A stretch of 64,000 nt of DNA from Longispora fulva (GTDB lineage: Bacteria > Actinomycetota > Actinomycetes > Mycobacteriales > Micromonosporaceae): assembly GCF_015751905.1 (NCBI RefSeq), contig NZ_JADOUF010000001.1, positions 5,642,001 to 5,706,000 on the forward strand. The letters run 5' to 3'. Of the stretch, positions 29,094 through 36,025 are shown one piece after another; position 1 is the first letter of the stretch, and each line of letters starts with the position of its first letter. A program made the translations under genes and the position numbers. The notes under the pieces are model-generated. The model was given only the letters and a program-made list of their open reading frames with translations. It did no database searches and was not told the DNA's origin.

Positions 29094-29753
29094 ATGTCTA
29101 TGACCGGAATAACCGCAGGTGACGACGCGGAAGCCCTGGCACCGCCCGCCCAGCGGATGCGTCCCGAGTCCGCGCCCGAGCCGCCAGAGGTCGACCACGC
29201 CTTCTGGCCCGACAGCAGCACCACTGCGGCCCCGCCCCGCCGCGCCCGGATCAAGCCGCCGAAGGACGGCCGCCGCCCGGCACTCGGCCTCCCACTGCTC
29301 GTCCTCTTCGCCCTGTGCGCGGCGTTCTTCGCCTGGGTCAGCGCCGACCCGATCTGGCTCGCCCTCGGCCACGGCGACCAGGGCACCCTCACGGTCACCG
29401 AGTGCGCCGGCAGCGGCCTCGCCGCCCGGTGCGAGGGCCGGTTCGTCGCCGCCGCCGGCTTCAGCGTCGAGAAGGCTGCGCTCGCCGGCGCCGCCGACGA
29501 CGAACACCACACCGGCGACCAGCTCACCGCCCGCATGGTGTCCGACACGTCCAAGTTCGCGTACGCCGGCGACACCACCGGCCTGCACCTGCGCTGGTCG
29601 ATCGGCCTCGGACTCCTGCTGCTCTGCGGCGCGGGCATCGCCTGGGCGACCGGCGCACTCCGCCTGCACGGCCGGGCCCGGGTCACCGTGCTGGCCCTCA
29701 GCCTGGGCGCCCCACTCCTGCTCCTCCTGGGCAACCTAGCCCTGACCTGGTAA
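29094..29753 (+). CDS. Small membrane protein of unknown function (219 aa)
   Basis: The N-terminal 65 residues are Pro/Ala/Arg-rich and probably disordered and cytoplasmic. Three membrane helices follow: PLLVLFALCAAFFAWVSADP (about 70-90), IGLGLLLLCGAGIAWATGAL and VLALSLGAPLLLLLGNLALT at the end. The loop between helices 1 and 2 has a pair of cysteines (TVTECAGSGLAARCEGRF) that could form a disulfide outside the cell. No family is recognised. It is divergent from metG. An alternative ATG lies two codons in (29100). Confidence 0.72.
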   Translation: MSMTGITAGDDAEALAPPAQRMRPESAPEPPEVDHAFWPDSSTTAAPPRRARIKPPKDGRRPALGLPLLVLFALCAAFFAWVSADPIWLALGHGDQGTLTVTECAGSGLAARCEGRFVAAAGFSVEKAALAGAADDEHHTGDQLTARMVSDTSKFAYAGDTTGLHLRWSIGLGLLLLCGAGIAWATGALRLHGRARVTVLALSLGAPLLLLLGNLALTW

Positions 29754-29840
29754 AAGACCGGGTTTCGGATATCCAGACGAACTCACGCCGTGAGAAATAC
29801 CCTGAACCTGGGTACGACCCACGACAAGGAGGTCGCAACC

Positions 29841-30209
29841 ATGGAGCACGGGATCGACAGGCACGGAATGAACCTGGACCAGCAGCTCGCCGTGGAAGCC
29901 CGCGAGCTGATGACCGCGTGGCGGGACCCGGACCTCGGCGAGCCGGACGGCCGGGACCCCAGGGCCGCCGCCGCACCACGCGGAATGACCGAGTCCGACG
30001 TCAGCGGCCGGCACCAGCTGGCCCGCCACCTGCGCCGCAGCGAGTTCCCTGCCAACGCCGACCAGGTTCGCGCGATGGCCCGGGACGCCATGGCCCTCGA
30101 CAACGTCATGGAAGAGCTGTCCCGGCTGCCCTCGGGCACCTACAAGAACATCAGCGAGGTGTGGTCCGCGCTCGGACACGGCGTCGAGGAACCCCGGGCA
30201 CGGGGGTGA
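29841..30209 (+). CDS. DUF2795 domain protein (122 aa)
   Basis: The ATG at 29841 has an excellent ribosome site (AAGGAGGT) 8 bp upstream. The product starts MEHGIDRHGMNLDQQLAVEA. Its C-terminal half (RHLRRSEFPANADQVRAMAR, then LSRLPSGTYKNISEVWSALG) matches the DUF2795 pattern, a small helical domain common in actinobacteria whose function is not established. An upstream GTG/ATG in the same frame (29790) is less likely because it lacks a ribosome site. It is followed by convergent genes. Confidence 0.8.
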   Translation: MEHGIDRHGMNLDQQLAVEARELMTAWRDPDLGEPDGRDPRAAAAPRGMTESDVSGRHQLARHLRRSEFPANADQVRAMARDAMALDNVMEELSRLPSGTYKNISEVWSALGHGVEEPRARG

Positions 30210-30299
30210 GCACCTCTGGGTGAGTGGCACCATAAACCCAAATCCGACGGTTACGCCACGTCCCCGACCCGGCGGCGTCGGCCGGTCCGGCCGGTGGCT

Positions 30300-30434
30300 C
30301 TAGGCGGTCAGCGCCAGGCTCCGGTCGATGTCGTGAGCCAGCTCGCGCATCTCCGGCCGGTGGGCGTGGGCGGCCGCCGCGTTGCGGACCCCGCACAGGT
30401 CCTCCCGGATCCGGACCGACCGGACGCCACCCAC
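30300..30434 (-). CDS. Possible short ORF or remnant (44 aa)
   Basis: The frame ending at 30300 looks protein-like (SVRIREDLCGVRNAAAAHAH, then RPEMRELAHDIDRSLALTA) but has no clear start; the GTG at 30434 is the only candidate in the free interval. The same frame continues upstream under the next gene without a start. It could be a short gene with a non-standard start or the tail of a broken gene. Confidence 0.3.
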   Translation of the reverse strand: MGGVRSVRIREDLCGVRNAAAAHAHRPEMRELAHDIDRSLALTA

Positions 30435-30471
30435 GGTCGCCAGCGCTGAACGGGCACGCAGGTCGTGATCG

Positions 30472-30846
30472 TCAGACGTCCACTGGCTTGGCCAGGTAGA
30501 GGAGGTCGAACTTCCGGCCGTCCCAGCCCTCCCCGGCGCTGCCGACGTGAATCCGGGTGACGATGTGGGAACTCTGCTCCGGCCCGCCGCCCAGAAACGC
30601 CTCGAGTTCGAACACGATGTCGTCGATATCCTCGACCACCTCGGGTGTCTCCCGGGTGACCGCGACATGCAGCACGATGGAGCCTGGTCGCGGTTCGACC
30701 GCGATGCCCTCGATCTCGCGACCGATGAGGCCAAGAGCTGCCTGGCCCACCTGGAGGAGCAGGTAGTTGCGCCGCTGGAGCGTACGCAGCTGATCAGGGG
30801 TCAGGTCCAGGTTGACATATTCCGGCACGGACTCGGTCACGCCCAC
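30472..30846 (-). CDS. Hypothetical protein (124 aa)
   Basis: This small acidic protein starts MGVTESVPEYVNLDLTPDQL and contains LRTLQRRNYLLLQVGQAALG and PEVVEDIDDIVFELEAFLGG. No signal, membrane helix or known domain is seen. It follows a 99-residue gene on the same strand after a 36-bp gap. The alternating hydrophobic pattern suggests a folded alpha/beta domain. The function is unknown. Confidence 0.6.
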   Translation of the reverse strand: MGVTESVPEYVNLDLTPDQLRTLQRRNYLLLQVGQAALGLIGREIEGIAVEPRPGSIVLHVAVTRETPEVVEDIDDIVFELEAFLGGGPEQSSHIVTRIHVGSAGEGWDGRKFDLLYLAKPVDV

Positions 30847-30882
30847 AGACTACGGCCGAATCCCCACTCCCACGCGACCGAG

Positions 30883-31182
30883 TTATGCGACGTCCTGGGC
30901 AGGACGGGGCGGGAAGGTCATCACCTTCCGCACGGCGACCAGCGCGTCCACCCGCTGCCGGATCAACCCGGCCATGTCGAGGGCGTGTCGCTCGGCGAGC
31001 GCGTCGAGGTGCGCGGCATGGGCGTCGGCACCAGGAAGCTTGCCGAGCAGGATGCGCAGCTCGGTCTCGGCGAACACCAGCTTGCCGCCCACAGCACGGA
31101 GCGCAGGGTCCTCGGGGTCGGCCGCACCGAGTTCCGTCAGGCGGGCGGTGACCCTGTGCTCAAACTCGGGAAGGATGCTCAT
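30883..31182 (-). CDS. Hypothetical small helical protein (99 aa), overlapping the XRE regulator
   Basis: The product starts MSILPEFEHRVTARLTELGA and is nearly all helix (KLVFAETELRILLGKLPGAD, then HAAHLDALAERHALDMAGLI). Its start lies 23 bp inside the end of the XRE regulator, so it is coupled to it. Small genes downstream of actinobacterial XRE regulators are often DUF397 proteins, but this one does not resemble DUF397. A partner or anti-regulator role is possible but unproven. Confidence 0.6.
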   Translation of the reverse strand: MSILPEFEHRVTARLTELGAADPEDPALRAVGGKLVFAETELRILLGKLPGADAHAAHLDALAERHALDMAGLIRQRVDALVAVRKVMTFPPRPAQDVA

Positions 31183-32353
31183 CGAGACCGCCAATCCTGC
31201 GCAGGTGGGCCACGGAATCAGCGTGGCGACCGTCCGGTATCGCGGAGCATATCCCTTCCAGGAGCTGCCGCATGGTCTGGGTGTGTTGCGCGGATGGGGT
31301 CCGTTCCACGGCGTGAACAGCGCTGTCGACAGCGCTCCTGGAGTCGCCACTGTGGCCGAGGGCGAGTGCTCTGTTGAGGTCCACCTGGACACCCCACCGG
31401 GTCAGGTTGGCTGGCCGCGCGGCGGCAACCTCGCCCAGCACCCGGTCGACGGTCACCGTGTCTCCAAGAGCCGCGTGGACGTATGTCTCGCGCAGGGCAT
31501 AGCGCCACGCGGGCAGGTAGTACATCGACTCGGCCTCGTCCACGACGGTCAGCCTTTCATAAGCCCGGCGGGCCTCAGCCAAGGCGGCATGAGCACTCGA
31601 CCGCTCTCCGAGCCTCGCGTATGCCCTGGCCACGGCCACCATGATCTCCATCCGACCGACCGAGGGACCTTCGGTCATGCCGGCGCTCAGCTGGGCGGCC
31701 TTCAGGATCGACCCAGGAGTGCCGTACCCGTCGTAGTCGCTGCGGAGCACCTCCCTGCCCCTGATCCAGGCCATCAGCGTGACGTCCCTGGTCGTCGCCG
31801 CCATTCTCTTGGCGGTCCGATACCACCCAGGAGCCGCGCGGATGTCACCCGCGCTGGCGGCACTCATCGCCATCAGCGTCGCCAGGCGTGCCGCGACGCT
31901 CCGCAGTTCTTCGTTGTCGCGGTCGGTCAGCTGATGCCGGAGGACGAGGAGGTCTCCGGTCAACCGCTCCAGCATGGCGGCAGGCGGAGTCGTCATGCAG
32001 TCGCGGCCGTGGGCCTCGCAGATCTCCTGCCAGTCGTCGACCGTGGCGGACTCGCCCAGGCCTGAGACGAGGCTCTTCCTGATCACCTCGGTCAACAGCG
32101 ACGGCGCGAACGGACCAACGGGTAGAGCTGCAATCAGCGTTCGGCGTTCCATGGCGTCTCCGGGCACCTCGAAGCCGAGAACCTTCTCGTAGGCCTCCAC
32201 GACCTCGATTGTCGCGGTCTTGCGGCCGTTCTCGACATTGCTCAGGTACGGCTTCGTGAAGTGGGTCCGCCGCTCCATCTCGGACAGGCTGAGACCGGCC
32301 GCGTCGCGTGCGGCCTTCAAGATGGCGCCCACTGCAGGCTGAGAATCGCTCAT
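31160..32353 (-). CDS. XRE-family HTH transcriptional regulator with TPR-like C-terminal region
   Basis: The 397-residue product starts MSDSQPAVGAILKAARDAAG. Residues about 7-65 form an XRE helix-turn-helix (LSLSEMERRTHFTKPYLSNV, then ENGRKTATIEVVEAYEKVLG). The rest is long and helical with repeat-like segments (AYARLGERSSAHAALAEARR, then EVAAARPANLTRWGVQVDLN), as in regulators that sense small molecules or peptides through TPR-like domains. The ATG at 32353 is chosen because translation upstream is not family-like. It overlaps the 99-residue gene downstream. The 240 bp upstream of it are shared with the divergent small gene at 32593. Confidence 0.82.
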   Translation of the reverse strand: MSDSQPAVGAILKAARDAAGLSLSEMERRTHFTKPYLSNVENGRKTATIEVVEAYEKVLGFEVPGDAMERRTLIAALPVGPFAPSLLTEVIRKSLVSGLGESATVDDWQEICEAHGRDCMTTPPAAMLERLTGDLLVLRHQLTDRDNEELRSVAARLATLMAMSAASAGDIRAAPGWYRTAKRMAATTRDVTLMAWIRGREVLRSDYDGYGTPGSILKAAQLSAGMTEGPSVGRMEIMVAVARAYARLGERSSAHAALAEARRAYERLTVVDEAESMYYLPAWRYALRETYVHAALGDTVTVDRVLGEVAAARPANLTRWGVQVDLNRALALGHSGDSRSAVDSAVHAVERTPSAQHTQTMRQLLEGICSAIPDGRHADSVAHLRRIGGLDEHPSRV

Positions 32354-32592
32354 GACCTCATACGGAAACCCGGGGATACGGTCAGATACTTCAACGATCG
32401 TGTCCCATGGATGACGCTGTGTCCAGAGCGTCCCCCGTCGGTCGGGCAGGCCGGGTCCAGCACCGCCGACAGCCCTTAGCCGCAGGTGACAGCAAGGCGC
32501 CGGCGGGGGCTCGCTCACCCATTTCCAGACGAGGGGGCAGGGAGCTTCTGACGGCTCTCGCCCTGCCCCCTCTGACCCGAAGGGCTGAAACC

Positions 32593-32880
32593 ATGCTCAA
32601 GACATCGCCGGCGCAGGTCAAGGAGTTGGGCGAGCGGATCGTCAGTTTTCTCGACAGTTACGGGCCAGCCGACGGGGACGCCGTGTTGTTCGTGGACGAC
32701 GAGGGGCGGTTCGGCTTCGACGCGGGGCCCGACTGCCCCGCCGGTTGTCGGACGGTCATGAACCGGGCGGGGGTCGACCGGCTGATGGTGCTGCACGGGT
32801 ACCTGCCGCAGGATCTCGGCCGGGCGGACACCCGTGCGGCGTTCGCGGAGCTGATCGGGGAGAACGCGTGGCTGTCGTGA
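32593..32880 (+). CDS. Hypothetical protein (95 aa)
   Basis: The ATG at 32593 has AAGGG upstream. The product starts MLKTSPAQVKELGERIVSFL and contains GDAVLFVDDEGRFGFDAGPD followed by CPAGCRTVMNRAG. It has no signal peptide. The two cysteines (CPAGC) could bind metal or be structural. It overlaps the next gene by 13 bp, so both are translated together. The function is unknown. Confidence 0.6.
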   Translation: MLKTSPAQVKELGERIVSFLDSYGPADGDAVLFVDDEGRFGFDAGPDCPAGCRTVMNRAGVDRLMVLHGYLPQDLGRADTRAAFAELIGENAWLS

Positions 32881-33179
32881 CTGCCGGTCCGACCCGGGAG
32901 CTGCCGGTCCTCCGGGACGGTACCCGCACCTGGCGAGGGGGCTGTCCGCGCTGCCGGGAGGGCATGGTCGCGCTCGACGACGCCGAGGCCACGCTGGTCA
33001 TGGAGCTGTCCGGCGGCCGGAACGGCGACTGGCGTGCCGACCGGTGCGCGGACCGGTGCGCGGACCGGCGCAGCTGGCACCTGGTCAGGCGGACCCACCA
33101 CGGGCGGCCCCGGGGAAGCCAGGCGTGGGCGTGGGTACTCGTCGTCGCGGCAGCACTGGTCGTGCTCGCCCTGATGTGA
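32868..33179 (+). CDS. Hypothetical tail-anchored membrane protein with CPRC motif (103 aa)
   Basis: The GTG at 32868 lies within the previous gene and has GGGGAG 6 bp upstream. The product contains a CPRCREGM motif near residue 26, an Arg/Asp/Cys repeat (DRCADRCADR), and a single C-terminal membrane helix (AWAWVLVVAAALVVLALM), so the protein is probably tail-anchored with its N terminus inside. The family is not recognised. The first 13 bp overlap the upstream gene. Confidence 0.55.
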   Translation: MAVVTAGPTRELPVLRDGTRTWRGGCPRCREGMVALDDAEATLVMELSGGRNGDWRADRCADRCADRRSWHLVRRTHHGRPRGSQAWAWVLVVAAALVVLALM

Positions 33180-33192
33180 CCGGGAACGAGTT

Positions 33193-33227
33193 CGGGGAGG
33201 GTCCGCCGCCCAGGCGGACCCTCCCCG
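33193..33227. terminator. Bidirectional terminator hairpin
   Basis: A perfect 15-bp stem (CGGGGAGGGTCCGCC / GGCGGACCCTCCCCG) with a five-base loop lies between the convergent genes ending at 33179 and 33238. There is no long T-run. Confidence 0.7.
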
Positions 33228-33237
33228 ATGGGGTGGC

Positions 33238-35883
33238 TCAGCGACTGTAGAAGCCCACCACGTCGGCCACGATGTGCACGCTGCCGGAGCTGGTGTTGTA
33301 GAACCGGACCCTACCGTTCTCCGGGTTCAGAGGGACCACTACCAGGTTCGGCACCGTCTGGCCGGGGCGCCAGTTCAGGTTCGACGCGTTCGGTTTCTCC
33401 TGCCTGAAGTCGCCCGTGACAGTCAGGAAGCCGAAGTCCTTCGGCTCGGTCACCGTGACGTTGAGGACGACAGCGGTCGCGCCGTCCGGGGACAGGCCGC
33501 CGACACCCAGTTCGTACAAATCGCCAGGCCCCACCGGATTCCCGCTGGGCCCACTCCGGGTGTCCAGTGCCCGGTACGGCGATTGGGCGTGGAAGACCGC
33601 GCCGTTGCCGGCGGTGGTGTAGTAGCCGACGAGGTCGGCGACGACATGCACCGTGCCCGGGCTGGTGTTGTGGAACGCCACCTTGCCGTTGACCACCGGC
33701 ACCACGACCAGGTTCGGTGCGGTCAGGCCCGGGGTCCAGTTCAGGTTGGACGCGTTCGGCAGGGCCTGCCCGTCCGGGTACACCGTGAGGAAGCCGTTCG
33801 CGGCCGGTTGGGTGACCGTCACGTTCATGGTCACGGCCGTGACGCCGGTGGCCGGCACCCCGTTGCCGCCCGTCACCTGGAGGGTCAGAGTGCCGCCCGG
33901 GGCGATCGGTGTGGTGGTCGGGATCCCGATCCGCTCCCGGGTGTCGAGCACCCGGACCGGGCCGAGCGGGGCGAAAACACTGCCGCCGGCCGAGCTGTGG
34001 TAGCCCACGAGGTCCGCGACGACGTGCACCGTGCCCGGGCTGGTGTTGTGGAAGTCCACCTTGCCGTTCACGACCGACACCACGACCAGGTTCGGCACGG
34101 TGAGGCCCGGGGTCCAGTTCAGGTTCGACGCGTTCGGCAGGGACTGGCCGTCCGGGTACACCGACAGGAAGCCGTTCGCGGTCGGCTCGGTCACGGTGAC
34201 GTTCATGGTCACCGAGGTCACGCCGTCGGCAGGCAGTCCGTTGGCGCCGGCGACCTGCAGAGTCACCGTGCCGCCGGGCGCGACCGGGGTCGTCGTGTCC
34301 ACCCCGATCTTCGCCCGGGTGTCGAGCACCCGCACCGGGCTGACCGGGACGTACCCGTCGCCATCGGTGATGAACTTCTTCGCGCCGGTGTTCAGGTCGC
34401 CGTTGTCGTCCTTCACCGTCAACTGGACCGCGTGCTCGCCCCGGACCGTGAACGTGTGGTGCGCGACCGGGGTGGCCTGGGTGACGACAGTGCCGTCGCC
34501 GAAGTCGAATGTGTAGGACGTGATCGGCAGCCAGCCCGGCCGCGAGCCGGACGCGTCGGCGGTGACCTCGCTACCCGGCCTCTGAGTGAGCGCGAGCACG
34601 GCCGAGGGAGTCCGGGTCAGCTCCCGCGCGCCCCGGTCGGCGTAGGTGATCGGGCCGCTGCCTGTGTTGGGCACGTCGGGGTCGTCCACCGGGAACTTTC
34701 CGAAGTAGTCGAGTTGCCTGCCCGGGGCGGCGGAGTTGCCGGAGTCGATTCTCGCGTCGGGGTCGGTCGAGTCCAGGTCGTGGGCGCCCTGACCCGAGAC
34801 CGCCCGGAACGCCTCAAGCGACGCCACCGGGGTCGTCCAGGCGTACAGAGACTTGCCCGTGCGCGGCTCCACGATGTTGTAGTCGACGGTAGTGCCGGAC
34901 ACCGCAGCGTCGTACACGCCCACTCCGACGCCCGTGGCCGCCGGGTCGCAGCCGTTCGGGTTCGCGTCATTGCTGTAGACGACGTTGTTCTGCACTGAGA
35001 CGCCGGTGGACGCGCCGGACACCCGGATGCCGGTCGAGCACGGGTTGGCCACGTTGTTGTTGGTGATGGCGGTGCCGCTGGCCCCGGCGTTGTCGATGGC
35101 CGTGCCGAGCGCGCCGGTGACATAGTCACTGGCCAGCACGGTGCCTGTGGCCCCTGCGCCGACCAGGATGCCGGTGTCGACCGAGTAGTAGACCACGCTG
35201 CGGACGACGGAATTGTGCGGGCCGAGGATCTCGATGCCGCCTGGGTGCAGGCTGCCGTCGTTCACCCGGACGTACGCGGAGGTCACCACGACGCCGCTGG
35301 TCGCGGCGTCCATGGCGATCGCCGGGCGCACGTCGCGTTTGATCCGGATGCTGCGGAGTGCCGAATCCGTCACGGACGCCAGCCGGACGCCGGCGGTGGC
35401 GGCAGCCGAGACGCCGGAGTCGAGCGCCGCGAGTTCGATCCGCTCGATGGTCACCCGGGTGGAGTTCGCGACGTCCACGGTCGTACCCGTCGGAACGCCC
35501 TGGATCTGGAAACCGATGATCGTGACGTCGTGCTGGCCGGAGACGGTGATCCCGGCGTTGGTGCCGGTCAGCGCCACCCACGACGTGTCGCCGTCGACGG
35601 CCGGGCGGAAGGTCACCGGACTGCCGGCCGTGCCGGACTTCCCGATCGTGAGGTGCTCGGCATAGCTGCCGGTGACGCGGACGGTCTGCCCGGCGGTCAC
35701 GGCCGCCGCACTGGCCGACAGGGTGCAGAACGGCTGGGCCGCGCTGCCCGGGCCGGCATCCGAACAGGAGACGGTGTTGTTGACGAAGAGTTCGGTCGTG
35801 GCGGCGTGCGCCGGGGAGGCGGTCGCGCCCACCCCCGCGAGGAGCGCGACCAGGATTGTGCCGAAGGAAACGGGTCTACGCAC
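33238..35883 (-). CDS. Secreted beta-helix/PKD surface protein, paralogue 1 (881 aa)
   Basis: The protein starts with a signal peptide (VRRPVSFGTILVALLAGVGA, cleaved near SPAHAA). Residues about 30-400 form a right-handed beta-helix (FVNNTVSCSDAGPGSAAQPF at its start, then many short N/T/V turns), a fold seen in pectate-lyase-like and adhesion proteins. Near 455-530 is a PKD domain (SYTFDFGDGTVVTQATPVAH). The last 340 residues are three copies of a domain of about 115 residues, with RVLDTR at the start, SNLNWTPG and VPNLVVV in the middle and HVVADLVGYH at the end, common in actinobacterial cell-surface proteins. No LPXTG or GW anchor is seen. The GTG at 35883 with AGGGACG upstream is conserved among the three paralogues. 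Confidence 0.85.
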   Translation of the reverse strand: MRRPVSFGTILVALLAGVGATASPAHAATTELFVNNTVSCSDAGPGSAAQPFCTLSASAAAVTAGQTVRVTGSYAEHLTIGKSGTAGSPVTFRPAVDGDTSWVALTGTNAGITVSGQHDVTIIGFQIQGVPTGTTVDVANSTRVTIERIELAALDSGVSAAATAGVRLASVTDSALRSIRIKRDVRPAIAMDAATSGVVVTSAYVRVNDGSLHPGGIEILGPHNSVVRSVVYYSVDTGILVGAGATGTVLASDYVTGALGTAIDNAGASGTAITNNNVANPCSTGIRVSGASTGVSVQNNVVYSNDANPNGCDPAATGVGVGVYDAAVSGTTVDYNIVEPRTGKSLYAWTTPVASLEAFRAVSGQGAHDLDSTDPDARIDSGNSAAPGRQLDYFGKFPVDDPDVPNTGSGPITYADRGARELTRTPSAVLALTQRPGSEVTADASGSRPGWLPITSYTFDFGDGTVVTQATPVAHHTFTVRGEHAVQLTVKDDNGDLNTGAKKFITDGDGYVPVSPVRVLDTRAKIGVDTTTPVAPGGTVTLQVAGANGLPADGVTSVTMNVTVTEPTANGFLSVYPDGQSLPNASNLNWTPGLTVPNLVVVSVVNGKVDFHNTSPGTVHVVADLVGYHSSAGGSVFAPLGPVRVLDTRERIGIPTTTPIAPGGTLTLQVTGGNGVPATGVTAVTMNVTVTQPAANGFLTVYPDGQALPNASNLNWTPGLTAPNLVVVPVVNGKVAFHNTSPGTVHVVADLVGYYTTAGNGAVFHAQSPYRALDTRSGPSGNPVGPGDLYELGVGGLSPDGATAVVLNVTVTEPKDFGFLTVTGDFRQEKPNASNLNWRPGQTVPNLVVVPLNPENGRVRFYNTSSGSVHIVADVVGFYSR

Positions 35884-35940
35884 GGAAAACGTCCCTGAGG
35901 AGTAGGGGTGGGCCGAGTGCGCCGTCACCCTACAGAGTTT
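35884..35940 (-). promoter_or_regulatory. Promoter/leader of paralogue 1
   Basis: A TAGGGTGACGG box has its TAGGGT at 35927-35932, exactly 44 bp from the GTG start. It is the same distance as in paralogues 2 and 3. The AGGGACG ribosome site is also shared. A -10 role is inferred; no clear -35 is seen. Confidence 0.5.
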
Positions 35941-35986
35941 CCCGCGCGCCATGGGGGCACGCAGGTCTCACGGCACCCGGACACGG

Positions 35987-36018
35987 GTTCGGGGAGGTCC
36001 CGCAGGACCTCCCCGAAC
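35987..36018 (-). terminator. Terminator hairpin after paralogue 2
   Basis: A perfect 14-bp stem (GTTCGGGGAGGTCC / GGACCTCCCCGAAC) closes the loop CGCA. It lies 7 bp beyond the paralogue 2 stop and before the paralogue 1 promoter. A related hairpin occurs after each copy. Confidence 0.7.
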
Positions 36019-36025
36019 GAGTGGT

